Below, in pieces: positions 17,232 through 25,187 of a stretch of 32,046 nt of DNA. The notes under the pieces were generated by a model that had not been told where the DNA came from, did no database searches, and saw only the letters and a list, made by a program, of their open reading frames with translations. Each line of letters begins with the position of its first letter. Position 1 is the stretch's first letter. The translations under genes and the position numbers were made by a program. Where the stretch lies: assembly GCA_029219285.1 (NCBI GenBank), contig JAQXTC010000221.1, positions 1-32,046 of the forward strand, given 5' to 3'. This stretch comes from Clostridiaceae bacterium. GTDB taxonomy: Bacteria; Bacillota; Clostridia; Clostridiales; Clostridiaceae.

Positions 17232-18236
17232 ATGATTTATAAAACAACAAAAGATTTTGAAAATGCAGTTTTAGATAAAATAACATTTAAACCTTATAAA
17301 AATGATAATTGCATTATATATAGAAACGAAAGAAGACCTGAACTTGGATATTTTATAAAATATAGTCGAGAAGGTTATTATAATTTTGAAATAGGTGATT
17401 TCACTATTCCTAGAGATTTTTCATTGTCTTTTCACCACAATGAAGCTTTAATTAGATTTGGAATAGTATATAAAGGCACCACTCATTTTGAAATTGAAAA
17501 TAGTCCAGTTTCATCCTTTACCCCTTCCTCTTTTTTGGTAAATGAAAAGGCATTAAAAGGTACTCAAAATTGGAAAAAAGGTCAACATTTTCATGGTGCT
17601 GAAATAACTATTCATAAAAGATACTTTGATGAAATAATTAAACCTAATTATCCTAATAGCATTGATTCATATAGCTTTACCGATAATTATACCTATAATT
17701 ATCTTCCTATCGATATATCTTCTATACTTCAAAATTTAAAGAGTATGGCAGAGCGAAACCTTCTTACTCCTTTATATCTAGAAAGTAAGATCTTAGAATC
17801 AATAGCTTTACTTTCAAATGAACTTTATTCTTCACCACAAAATGCTTTTACTAATCAATTAAACTGTAATGAAATCTGTATCGGGACTAATCGAACAATT
17901 TCATTAAGCACTTCAGATGTTAATGCTATCAAAAAAGCTTATGAAATATTAACAAAAGAAGCTTTAACCCCTCCTACTATAAAAAGTCTTAGCAAGAGGG
18001 TATTTTTAAATGAACAAAAATTGAAGGCAGGTTTTTCAGCAAAATATCATATGTCTATTAAACAGTATACAAACACTATAAGAATGACTATGGCTGAAAA
18101 TTTATTATGTACAACTGAATTAAGTATAGATGAAATATCAAAACAACTTGGCTACAACTATTGCGGAAACTTTATAAAAAGCTTTAAAAAATTTCATGGC
18201 AAGACTCCACTATCCTATAGAAAGAAAAAAAGATAG
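17232..18236 (+). CDS. AraC-family regulator next to the siderophore operon
   Basis: A 334-aa protein. Residues about 230-334 are the AraC DNA-binding domain with two helix-turn-helix units: one around LSKRVFLNEQKLKAGFSAKY and one around IDEISKQLGYNYCGNFIKSF, ending KFHGKTPLSYRKKK. The N-terminal 220 residues are the likely effector domain. Regulators of this shape (PchR, YbtA and Btr types) often sense an iron siderophore and activate the matching uptake genes. Divergent placement from the binding-protein gene supports this, but the effector is unknown. GAGGG lies 9 bases before the ATG. The stop is followed at once by the palindrome at 18251-18287. Confidence 0.88.
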   Translation: MIYKTTKDFENAVLDKITFKPYKNDNCIIYRNERRPELGYFIKYSREGYYNFEIGDFTIPRDFSLSFHHNEALIRFGIVYKGTTHFEIENSPVSSFTPSSFLVNEKALKGTQNWKKGQHFHGAEITIHKRYFDEIIKPNYPNSIDSYSFTDNYTYNYLPIDISSILQNLKSMAERNLLTPLYLESKILESIALLSNELYSSPQNAFTNQLNCNEICIGTNRTISLSTSDVNAIKKAYEILTKEALTPPTIKSLSKRVFLNEQKLKAGFSAKYHMSIKQYTNTIRMTMAENLLCTTELSIDEISKQLGYNYCGNFIKSFKKFHGKTPLSYRKKKR

Positions 18237-18250
18237 CTCAAACCATAAAG

Positions 18251-18287
18251 TGAACTGCCCCCTGTAAAGTAGACAGGGGGCAGTTCA
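18251..18287. repeat. Palindromic element, second copy, with outer nested arms
   Basis: A perfect 15-bp GC-rich stem (18251-18265 with 18273-18287) around AAAGTAG. Outside it CAAAC/GTTTG and GATAG/CTATC also pair, followed by TTTTTCTTT, so it can end the AraC transcript. Its apex shares TGTxAAGTAGACA with the hairpin at 10098-10164. The arms begin TGAACTGCCCCC, which from memory resembles ends of some IS3-family elements; unverified. Confidence 0.75.
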
Positions 18288-18393
18288 AGTTTGTCTATCT
18301 TTTTCTTTATAATTTATTTTTTATATTTAGTAATCAATACTATAGTAGCTATAATATCTAGAACAAAACATAACTGAAATATTATATACAATA

Positions 18394-18549
18394 TTAATTT
18401 ACCTCTTCTACTTCTTGTTTATTTTTCGCCACAAACCTATTAATTATAAATAAAATTGCTATAGCTATAACTCCAATTGAAGTATCTGTGATAGATGTAT
18501 GCCCAACTTTGTAAATATTATCATAGCTAAAATATATAAGTATATTGAG
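18394..18549 (-). pseudogene. C-terminal remnant of an unidentified membrane protein
   Basis: In the 332-base gap between the AraC and MBL genes, a minus-strand frame without a start reads YKVGHTSITDTSIGVIAIAI, then the rest of a hydrophobic helix and a charged tail ending in a TAA at 18394. It looks like the last transmembrane helix and cytoplasmic tail of a decayed transporter. The parent family is not recognised. The rest of the gap holds only the palindrome and A+T-rich sequence. Confidence 0.4.
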
Positions 18550-18568
18550 TTAATTGTCAAGATAGTTT

Positions 18569-19369
18569 TTATAAATCAAATGATTCTAAATCCTCTGGTA
18601 CATATATATTTCCATTAAAAAATTCTTTTCCTTCATTTGTGTATAATTCTTTTCTATGTTTAATATTTTTATCCTCTGTATGATATAAAATCAAATTTTT
18701 TACACCTAAGTCTTCTGCTACCTGGCAAGCTTCTTTAACTGTAGAATGATGTTTTTCATATGGTTTAAAAATATCAGCGTGTTTATATAAGCAAAAAGCT
18801 TCATGCATTAACCACTTACTACCTAAAACATATTCTCTTTCTGAATCATTATATGGTTCATCACCACAGCAAGTAATTTTTTCACCATTATCTAAACTCA
18901 TAGTAAAACCAAATTGCTTAGCTTTAGTAGAATTTATATCAAAAAACGTCACTTCATTTCCTATAATTCTATAAGATTGTCCACTTTTTACAGGGATTAA
19001 ATGAAGTCTATCTCCAATAAATTTTGTCTGCTTTGGCTGTAAAAGCATATTGGAGATATCTTTTAATATATCAATAAGTTCTTGGTGCGCATAAATTCTT
19101 GCTTTTCCTTCATAGTTACCTTGTGACATATTTTGAGAAATAAGTCTAATCATCCACACTATCCCCATTACATGATCAATATGTTTGTGAGTAACAAAAA
19201 TATCTCTTATATTTTTCCAATCAATATCTGCTTTTTTTAATTGATTTAAGACAGTATTCCCGCCTCCCCCATCTACTAAAAATACCCTATCCTCTTCATG
19301 TATTGCAAAACATGTATTATAACATTCAGTAACTAATGCACTACCAGTTCCAAGCATTGTAAGTTTCAT
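18569..19369 (-). CDS. MBL-fold metal-dependent hydrolase, RNase Z-like
   Basis: A 266-aa protein of the metallo-beta-lactamase fold. It begins MKLTMLGTGSAL, has the metal-binding THKHIDH (HxHxDH) near residue 61, CCGDEPYND near residue 170 (bridging Asp), LMHEAFC near 187 and the last histidine in LILYHTED near 226. The order is that of the RNase Z/arylsulfatase-type branch; tRNA 3'-end processing is not assured, since many such clostridial proteins are of unknown substrate. A strong ribosome binding site, TAGGAGGT, precedes the ATG. It is a single gene. Confidence 0.85.
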   Translation of the reverse strand: MKLTMLGTGSALVTECYNTCFAIHEEDRVFLVDGGGGNTVLNQLKKADIDWKNIRDIFVTHKHIDHVMGIVWMIRLISQNMSQGNYEGKARIYAHQELIDILKDISNMLLQPKQTKFIGDRLHLIPVKSGQSYRIIGNEVTFFDINSTKAKQFGFTMSLDNGEKITCCGDEPYNDSEREYVLGSKWLMHEAFCLYKHADIFKPYEKHHSTVKEACQVAEDLGVKNLILYHTEDKNIKHRKELYTNEGKEFFNGNIYVPEDLESFDL

Positions 19370-19501
19370 AAATAACCTCCTAATTACTTTATCTTTAAGT
19401 TTATAATTTTTATTTATATTGTACCATAAATACTATTCAATTCTTTTTTACTACATTTTCTATAAATTCTCTAACTTTTAGAATGTTTAAACTAAGCAAA
19501 A

Positions 19502-19534
19502 ATAGCTCAACACTCTAATAGATTGTTGAGCTAT
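19502..19534 (-). terminator. Terminator of the ROK/ASKHA-like gene
   Basis: An 11-bp stem (19502-19512 with 19524-19534), followed on the minus strand by TTTTT, six bases past the stop codon. Confidence 0.8.
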
Positions 19535-19539
19535 CTTCA

Positions 19540-20613
19540 TTAAGATTTAACAGGAAATCCAACACCGAAAACTGTTCCTAAAGATATGCATACCGCTTTA
19601 TTATATTCTGAAAAAGCTGCAGCCATTGCTGTTCCATCATGGACCATAATTATCTTATATTCTTCTCCTAACTTATTATATAAAACTTCCTGCAAATACT
19701 CTTCATAATTATCAGATATTAATCTTAACTTACCATATCCACCTCTATTTTTAAACTTACCCTTTTCTATATAATTTGCTACACTTATCACTATATCTCT
19801 TCCTAATTTATAATTATTTTTTTTACAATAAGTAATAGTATCAACAATACAATTTATTACATACTCACTTTGCTTTTTAGCTTGTTCTTTTTCTTCTAAT
19901 TCACTACTAAATTCCCACTTTACATATTTAGATTTTACCTTATCTAAAGTAATAACTTTATCAATTTTACTTGTTCCTAGTTTTAGAATACTTCTCTTTA
20001 TAAAGCTTTGTCCTAAATCAAAAGTTAAATTAAATTTATTCTCTTCCTTTTCATCAATATATGTTGCTAAACCATTTATAGCCGCCTGTGAAGGATTATC
20101 TACCAAAATTATATTATATTTACTCTTTTCGTATTGAAAAACTTTATCAATACTTTTTTGCATTATTGTACCAAACCTTTTATTTGCGAGTCCTCCAACT
20201 AAAATAACATTCTCTATTTGTGCCCAATAATTCCAATGTTCATCTGTCCAATCCAATCTATTTTGTCTATTTTCATATTCTCCCTTTTTTAAAGTTAATA
20301 AAATCAACCCTAAACGGCTTCCAAAAAAATCAATAATATCTATAGCTGATTTTCGTACAGATTCATTATTATAATCTAAACATTTCTCTAGATATAGAGG
20401 CAATTGTTTTTCCTCTATCTTTTCTATATTTATTCCCAAATCATTTTCTTTATTTTTAATTTCATTTATAAATAATTTTGTTGAAAATAAATCTAAAGCA
20501 GACTTTCCTAATACATCTTTAAGCTTAATGTATTGTGGTACCTTTGCTATTACCAATTTATTAATTGAAGCATTAGAACAAAGATAACCATTTTTAATAA
20601 ATGGATTGTTCAT
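19540..20613 (-). CDS. ROK/ASKHA-like protein with circularly permuted motif order
   Basis: A 357-aa soluble protein. Three pieces resemble sugar-kinase-type ATPase motifs but in an unusual order. Residues about 135-185 look like the end of a ROK kinase (ENVILVGGLANKRFG, adenosine motif, then SQAAINGLA). Residues about 195-203 look like the beginning (LTFDLGQS, phosphate-1). The C-terminus holds VHDGTAMAAAFSEYNKA and SLGTVFGVGFP (the catalytic-Asp and GTGxG regions), where the protein stops. It may bind ATP; no substrate can be named, and the DLGQS loop lacks the second glycine of DxGGT. The upstream AGGGGGGAG is a strong ribosome binding site. It is divergent from the phosphonate operon and has its own promoter. 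Confidence 0.7.
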   Translation of the reverse strand: MNNPFIKNGYLCSNASINKLVIAKVPQYIKLKDVLGKSALDLFSTKLFINEIKNKENDLGINIEKIEEKQLPLYLEKCLDYNNESVRKSAIDIIDFFGSRLGLILLTLKKGEYENRQNRLDWTDEHWNYWAQIENVILVGGLANKRFGTIMQKSIDKVFQYEKSKYNIILVDNPSQAAINGLATYIDEKEENKFNLTFDLGQSFIKRSILKLGTSKIDKVITLDKVKSKYVKWEFSSELEEKEQAKKQSEYVINCIVDTITYCKKNNYKLGRDIVISVANYIEKGKFKNRGGYGKLRLISDNYEEYLQEVLYNKLGEEYKIIMVHDGTAMAAAFSEYNKAVCISLGTVFGVGFPVKS

Positions 20614-20665
20614 ATTCTCTCCCCCCTACCCTATTGACTTTCATAATATACTGTGAATCATTAAC

Positions 20666-20694
20666 ATTTTATCTATGTAAAAATACTTTTTCAA
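20666..20694 (-). promoter_or_regulatory. Promoter of the ROK/ASKHA-like gene
   Basis: On the minus strand, TTGAAA (20689-20694) and TAAAAT (20666-20671) are 17 bases apart, about 50 bases before the start codon. Confidence 0.65.
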
Positions 20695-20798
20695 TGTACA
20701 TATTATCCATATTTTTTTTAGACGTTTGTTTAATTAGCCACCATAAATTAAGTTAATTTACATTTATTAAATAATATTAATCTCTTATTTTCGACAAA

Positions 20799-20824
20799 TT
20801 GATTGGTATCTTTTGTGTTATAAT
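20799..20824 (+). promoter_or_regulatory. Likely promoter of the phosphonate-lipid operon
   Basis: A perfect -10 box TATAAT lies at 20819-20824, 41 bases before the first gene. The nearest -35-like TTGATT (20799-20804) is only 14 bases away, so the -35 is weak or an activator is needed. I see no clear Pho or Fur box. Confidence 0.45.
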
Positions 20825-20864
20825 GTGATATATTATACTTTTTTCTATATTTTAGGAGGTAATT

Positions 20865-21440
20865 ATGTTTCTATACAAAATAATGCACTTATTTTTAACT
20901 TGTATATTTAAATTATATTTCAATCCTACAATTATAAATTCTGAATATATTCCTAAAAAGGGTAGCTGCGTTATTGCTGGTAATCACAAACATGCTTTAG
21001 ACCCAATTTTAGTAGATGTTTGTACTAATAGAGTTGTTCACACTTTAGCAAAAAAAGATCTTCATGATGGAAAATTGGGATGGTTTTTTAAAGCAGTTGG
21101 AACAATTCCAGTTGATTTACGAGCCCCAGAAAACAAAGAAGCTTTAGCTAGTGCTATTAAATATTTAAAAGAAGGGAACTTAATTAATGTATCTCCTGAG
21201 GCCAAAAGAAACTACACAAAAGAAATTTTATTACCATTTAAATACGGTGCAGTTGTCATGGCCAAAAGAACCAACACTAAAATTGTACCTTATTCTATTA
21301 CTGGTGATTATAAATTTAGAAGCAAAAATCTAAAAATTGTTTTTGATGAACCTATTGATGTTTCTAACTTAGAAGTTGAATATGCTAACAAATTTCTATT
21401 TAACAAAGTAAGAAATTTAATTATAGAAAGTGAGAAATAA
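20865..21440 (+). CDS. PlsC-type 1-acylglycerol-phosphate acyltransferase
   Basis: A 191-aa protein with one N-terminal membrane-associated segment and the acyltransferase catalytic motif H41-x4-D46 (NHKHALD). The second conserved block, normally FPEGTRS, reads SPEAKRN (residues 110-116), and the third block is IVPYSITG. PlsC enzymes acylate the sn-2 position of lysophosphatidate; the altered second block suggests a different acceptor. A strong ribosome binding site, TAGGAGGT, precedes the ATG. It is the first gene of an eight-gene phosphonate operon, in which it would supply or finish the lipid backbone. The substrate assignment is inference. Confidence 0.85.
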   Translation: MFLYKIMHLFLTCIFKLYFNPTIINSEYIPKKGSCVIAGNHKHALDPILVDVCTNRVVHTLAKKDLHDGKLGWFFKAVGTIPVDLRAPENKEALASAIKYLKEGNLINVSPEAKRNYTKEILLPFKYGAVVMAKRTNTKIVPYSITGDYKFRSKNLKIVFDEPIDVSNLEVEYANKFLFNKVRNLIIESEK

Positions 21441-21444
21441 ACTT

Positions 21445-23157
21445 ATGAATAATACAATAAAAGCACCATGGTATAGATATTATACTAATATGCAAAAACA
21501 CTTGAACTACCCAGATATTTCTCTTTATAGTTTTTTAGAAAAAAGCTCACAAAAACATTTAAATAACATTAGTTATAACTATTTTGGCAATAAAAAAACT
21601 TATAAAGATTTTATTGAACAAATAGATTCTTGTGCCAAATCTTTTAAAAAATTAGGTATAAAAAGCAATGATGTTATAAGCATATGTATGCCTAACACTC
21701 CAGAAGCAATCATAAGCTTTTATGCTATTAACAAAATTGGTGCTATAGCTAATATGATTCATCCGTTATCTGCCGAAAATGAAATTAAACATTTTGTAAA
21801 TGTATCAAATAGTAAACTCATTATTACTATTGATATTGCTTTCAACAAAATAAACCATATAATTAGTGATACTAAACTAAAAAAAGTAATAATAGTTTCT
21901 GCGTCTGATTCTATGCCTATCTATCTAAAAGTTAGCTACTTATTAACTCAAGGTAGAAAAGTTAAATTAGAACATCAAAAGAATGCAATTAAATGGAGTA
22001 ATTTTATTAAGCTAGGAATTGACTACAAAGGTGAAACCTATACAAAAACTCAAGGAAAAGATACTGCAGCAATCTTATATAGCGGTGGTACTACTGGTTA
22101 TCCAAAAGGTATAGAATTAACTAACCTTAATTTTAATGCTTTGGCAATGCAGGGAGTGGAAGCTTGTTCTTGTATAGAATCAGGAGATACAGTTCTTGCT
22201 ATTATGCCAGTCTTTCACGGATTTGGTTTGGGAATTTGCATTCATACCTCTCAATATCTTGGTGCTACTAGTATCTTGTTACCAAAATTCAGTGCCAAAA
22301 CTTTTGATAAGCTATTAAAAAAGTACAAGCCAAATATAATTGCTGGTGTTCCAACATTATATGAAGCATTATTAAAAAATAAGAACTTACAGAATTATGA
22401 TTTATCTTTTCTAAAGTGTGTTATTTCTGGAGGTGATTCACTTTCTATATCATTAAAAGAAAAAATAGACACCTTTTTAAAGGAACATAATGCAAATGTT
22501 CAAATTAGAGAAGGCTACGGTTTAACAGAATGTGTTACTGGCAGTTGCCTCACCCCTCTGAATTACCATAAAAAAGGTAGCGTTGGTATTCCCTACCCAG
22601 ATACCTATTATAAGATAGTAAAACCAAATACTTCAGAAGAATTACCATACGGTGAATATGGTGAAATTGTAATCAGTGGTCCTACTGTAATGAAAGGATA
22701 TCTAAACGATGTTAAAGAAACAAATTTAACCTTAAAAAAGCATGCTGATGGACTTATCTGGATGCATACTGGGGATTTAGGAAGTATGGATGAAGATGGT
22801 TTTATTTATTTTAAGCAAAGAATCAAAAGAATTATCGTTAGCTCTGGATATAGTATTTATCCACAATATATAGAAAATATTATTGATTCTCATAAAGATG
22901 TCTTAATGTCTTGTGTTATAGGAATAGATCATTCATATAAAATTCAAGTTGCAAAAGCATTTATTGTTTTAAAAGATCCTAAACTTAAAAATGAAGAAAC
23001 TTTAAACTCCATAAAAGAATACTGTCAAAAAAACTTAGCTAAATATTCTTGGCCTTATGAGTATGAATTTAGAGATGAATTACCCCAAACTTTAGTTGGT
23101 AAAGTTGCTTATAATGAACTTATAAAGGAGGAACAAAAGAAGAATGGAAAAAAGTAA
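21445..23157 (+). CDS. Acyl-CoA synthetase-like AMP-forming ligase
   Basis: A 570-aa member of the ANL adenylating family. Motifs run in order: ILYSGGTTGYPKG (P-loop-like A3, near residues 213-225), YGLTE (A5), TGDLGSMDEDGFIYF (A7) and RIKRIIVSSGYSIYP (A8). The catalytic lysine A10 is in LPQTLVGKVAYNEL near the C-terminus. It would activate a carboxylic acid, most likely a fatty acid, as acyl-AMP and pass it to CoA or another thiol. A GTG at 21430 overlaps the PlsC gene, but the ATG at 21445 is the more probable start. In context it may feed acyl groups to the PlsC or LRAT-like partner. No acyl carrier protein gene is present. Confidence 0.87.
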   Translation: MNNTIKAPWYRYYTNMQKHLNYPDISLYSFLEKSSQKHLNNISYNYFGNKKTYKDFIEQIDSCAKSFKKLGIKSNDVISICMPNTPEAIISFYAINKIGAIANMIHPLSAENEIKHFVNVSNSKLIITIDIAFNKINHIISDTKLKKVIIVSASDSMPIYLKVSYLLTQGRKVKLEHQKNAIKWSNFIKLGIDYKGETYTKTQGKDTAAILYSGGTTGYPKGIELTNLNFNALAMQGVEACSCIESGDTVLAIMPVFHGFGLGICIHTSQYLGATSILLPKFSAKTFDKLLKKYKPNIIAGVPTLYEALLKNKNLQNYDLSFLKCVISGGDSLSISLKEKIDTFLKEHNANVQIREGYGLTECVTGSCLTPLNYHKKGSVGIPYPDTYYKIVKPNTSEELPYGEYGEIVISGPTVMKGYLNDVKETNLTLKKHADGLIWMHTGDLGSMDEDGFIYFKQRIKRIIVSSGYSIYPQYIENIIDSHKDVLMSCVIGIDHSYKIQVAKAFIVLKDPKLKNEETLNSIKEYCQKNLAKYSWPYEYEFRDELPQTLVGKVAYNELIKEEQKKNGKK

Positions 23158-24520
23158 ATTGAGAATTCTTCTTATACATCCCGAAATATCAAGAACTAAA
23201 TATAATTTTGTTGGAATTATTGAAAATGAATGTTTAGAGCTTGAATATATAATGACAATGCTAAAAGAGCAAGGTCATGATGTTTATTTGTGGGATGGCC
23301 AAGTTGAAAAAGTTGGAATACCTTCTACCTTAATAAAGATAAATCCAGACGTAGTATATGTATGTGGTAGAACAAGACAAGAAAATTTCATGTTGGAATA
23401 TTGCAAAAATGCTAAAGATTATAACCAAAATATTCTTACTATAATCGGAGGCCTTCACGCTCAATTATGCTTTGAAAGAATGTATAAAGATTATGTGGAT
23501 TATATTTTAACAACCTTTGATATATATAAAATTAATCACTTAATTAATTATTCCGTATTTAAAAAGGAAATTAACCTAAAAGATATAGATGGGATTTGCT
23601 ATAAAGAGCAGAATAAATGGTACTACAATGCATCAAAACCTTTTGATATTAATAAACTGCCTCTTCCAGATAGAAGTTATTTTTATGAACATCCCCAAAA
23701 CTATAGATATTTAGAATTAGAACATTCTGCTTGGGTAAGAACTGCTTATTGCTGTCCTTATAGCTGTAAATTCTGTCATAGAAATAAGATGAATAATGGG
23801 AAATATATTTGCAGAAACATCGAAGATGTAGTTGATGAAATAGAACAAATTAAATCTGAAAATATTTATATAGTTGATGATGATTTTCTATTTAATGAAA
23901 AAAGATTAAGAAAGTTCATTCATTTGTTAAAAGAAAAGAACATAAACAAGAAATATATCTGCTATGGAAGATCAGATTTCATTGCAGAAAATAAAGAATT
24001 AATGAAAGAATTAAAATCTATAGGACTCTATTATGTATTAGTTGGATTAGAGGCAATTAATAATAAACATCTAGATATTTATAACAAAAATTCCAATACA
24101 AATAATAACATTAAAAGTATTGAAATATGTAATGAATTAGGAATAAATATTATGGGATTATTTATCCTTGATCTAGATTTTAAAAGGAATGATTTTAAAG
24201 CTTTATATAAATGGATTATAGAACATAACTTAAAACATGTTGCGCTGTCAATCTATACACCTGAATTAGGTCTTGAAAATTACAGTGAATATAAAGATAG
24301 AATAATCACTAACAATCCATCCCATTTTGATTATTTACACTTAGTAGCCAAGCCAACTAATATGAGTGTTAAAAGATATTATATAAATTATTATTTTTTG
24401 CTTATTAAACTATTTCTAAAAGCAAAAAAAGATGGTGTTTATGATTTTATAGATTATGGTTACTATATAAAATCCTTTATATCAAATATGTTCAAAAAAA
24501 GGAGTAATGATGATGAGTGA
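23144..24520 (+). CDS. B12-binding-domain radical SAM enzyme
   Basis: A 458-aa protein. Residues about 5-140 form a Rossmann-like cobalamin-binding domain (LRILLIHP, GHDVYLWDG, PDVVYVCG, IIGGLHA). The radical SAM domain follows, with the cluster cysteines C204-x3-C208-x2-C211 (CPYSCKFC) and the glycine-rich VGLEA. The C-terminus is a variable 100-residue segment. This layout is that of class B radical SAM C-methyltransferases (Fom3, PhpK and hopanoid methylases) and of BchE-type enzymes. In fosfomycin synthesis Fom3 methylates CMP-activated 2-hydroxyethylphosphonate, exactly the intermediate the other operon genes should make. It could alternatively act on the lipid chains. GGAGG lies 12 bases before the ATG, and the start overlaps the ligase gene. 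Confidence 0.85.
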   Translation: MEKSKLRILLIHPEISRTKYNFVGIIENECLELEYIMTMLKEQGHDVYLWDGQVEKVGIPSTLIKINPDVVYVCGRTRQENFMLEYCKNAKDYNQNILTIIGGLHAQLCFERMYKDYVDYILTTFDIYKINHLINYSVFKKEINLKDIDGICYKEQNKWYYNASKPFDINKLPLPDRSYFYEHPQNYRYLELEHSAWVRTAYCCPYSCKFCHRNKMNNGKYICRNIEDVVDEIEQIKSENIYIVDDDFLFNEKRLRKFIHLLKEKNINKKYICYGRSDFIAENKELMKELKSIGLYYVLVGLEAINNKHLDIYNKNSNTNNNIKSIEICNELGINIMGLFILDLDFKRNDFKALYKWIIEHNLKHVALSIYTPELGLENYSEYKDRIITNNPSHFDYLHLVAKPTNMSVKRYYINYYFLLIKLFLKAKKDGVYDFIDYGYYIKSFISNMFKKRSNDDE

Positions 24521-25187
24521 TAAAGTTAAAAAAATAGTTCCTAGTAAATTAGAAAATGCTATGTATCATGTTTTATACAAATATGTGGGAGAACATATTC
24601 CTGAAAATATAACTCCCAACCAAATAACATTAATTGGTGCTATAGGTGGATTAATTGGAATCATATGTGCTTTTCTATCACAATTTAATATTTATTTTCT
24701 AATAGGTACAATCTTAGGTGTTATCTGTCATTTGATTTGTGATGATTTAGATGGATATGTAGCAAGGAAAAGAAATATGACTTCCCTCGCTGGTGGATAT
24801 TTTGATTTATTAACAGATATCTTACATATTACTTATTTAATTATAAGTCTTTGTTTTGCAAATATTATAAGTTTTCAAATTGCAATATTTTTGGTTCCAG
24901 TTTATGCATTAATTATTTTTACTGCTGTAAACAGTATTTTATACTTAAAAGAATTTCCCTTTCCAAAACTTGGACCAATCGAAACTCATTTATTCTTTGT
25001 AGTCTTATGTATAGGTTCAATGATTTTAGGTACTAGCCCAATTTTAAAAATCAATAGTTATGAATTCAAATTTGCAGATGTTGTATTTATTCTTGGTGGA
25101 ATCCCTATGTATTATGAGATGATACGTCTTCAAATAGATTTATTCAAAAAATTAAGTGTAAAAGATCATGAAAACAAATCAAACTAA
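24507..25187 (+). CDS. CDP-alcohol phosphotransferase, ethanolaminephosphotransferase-like
   Basis: A 226-aa membrane protein with the full family signature D-G-x2-A-R-x8-G-x3-D-x3-D near residues 78-104 (DLDGYVARKRN ... GGYFDLLTD). The N-terminal NITPNQITLIG block is like that of choline/ethanolamine phosphotransferases, which move a headgroup from a CDP-alcohol to diacylglycerol. Six or so hydrophobic helices are visible. With a nucleotidyltransferase in the same operon it would transfer a phosphonate headgroup from a CMP-phosphonate to a lipid alcohol. Three ATGs occur in a row; the third (24513) is best spaced from AGGAG. The gene overlaps the radical SAM gene. Confidence 0.88.
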   Translation: MMMSDKVKKIVPSKLENAMYHVLYKYVGEHIPENITPNQITLIGAIGGLIGIICAFLSQFNIYFLIGTILGVICHLICDDLDGYVARKRNMTSLAGGYFDLLTDILHITYLIISLCFANIISFQIAIFLVPVYALIIFTAVNSILYLKEFPFPKLGPIETHLFFVVLCIGSMILGTSPILKINSYEFKFADVVFILGGIPMYYEMIRLQIDLFKKLSVKDHENKSN

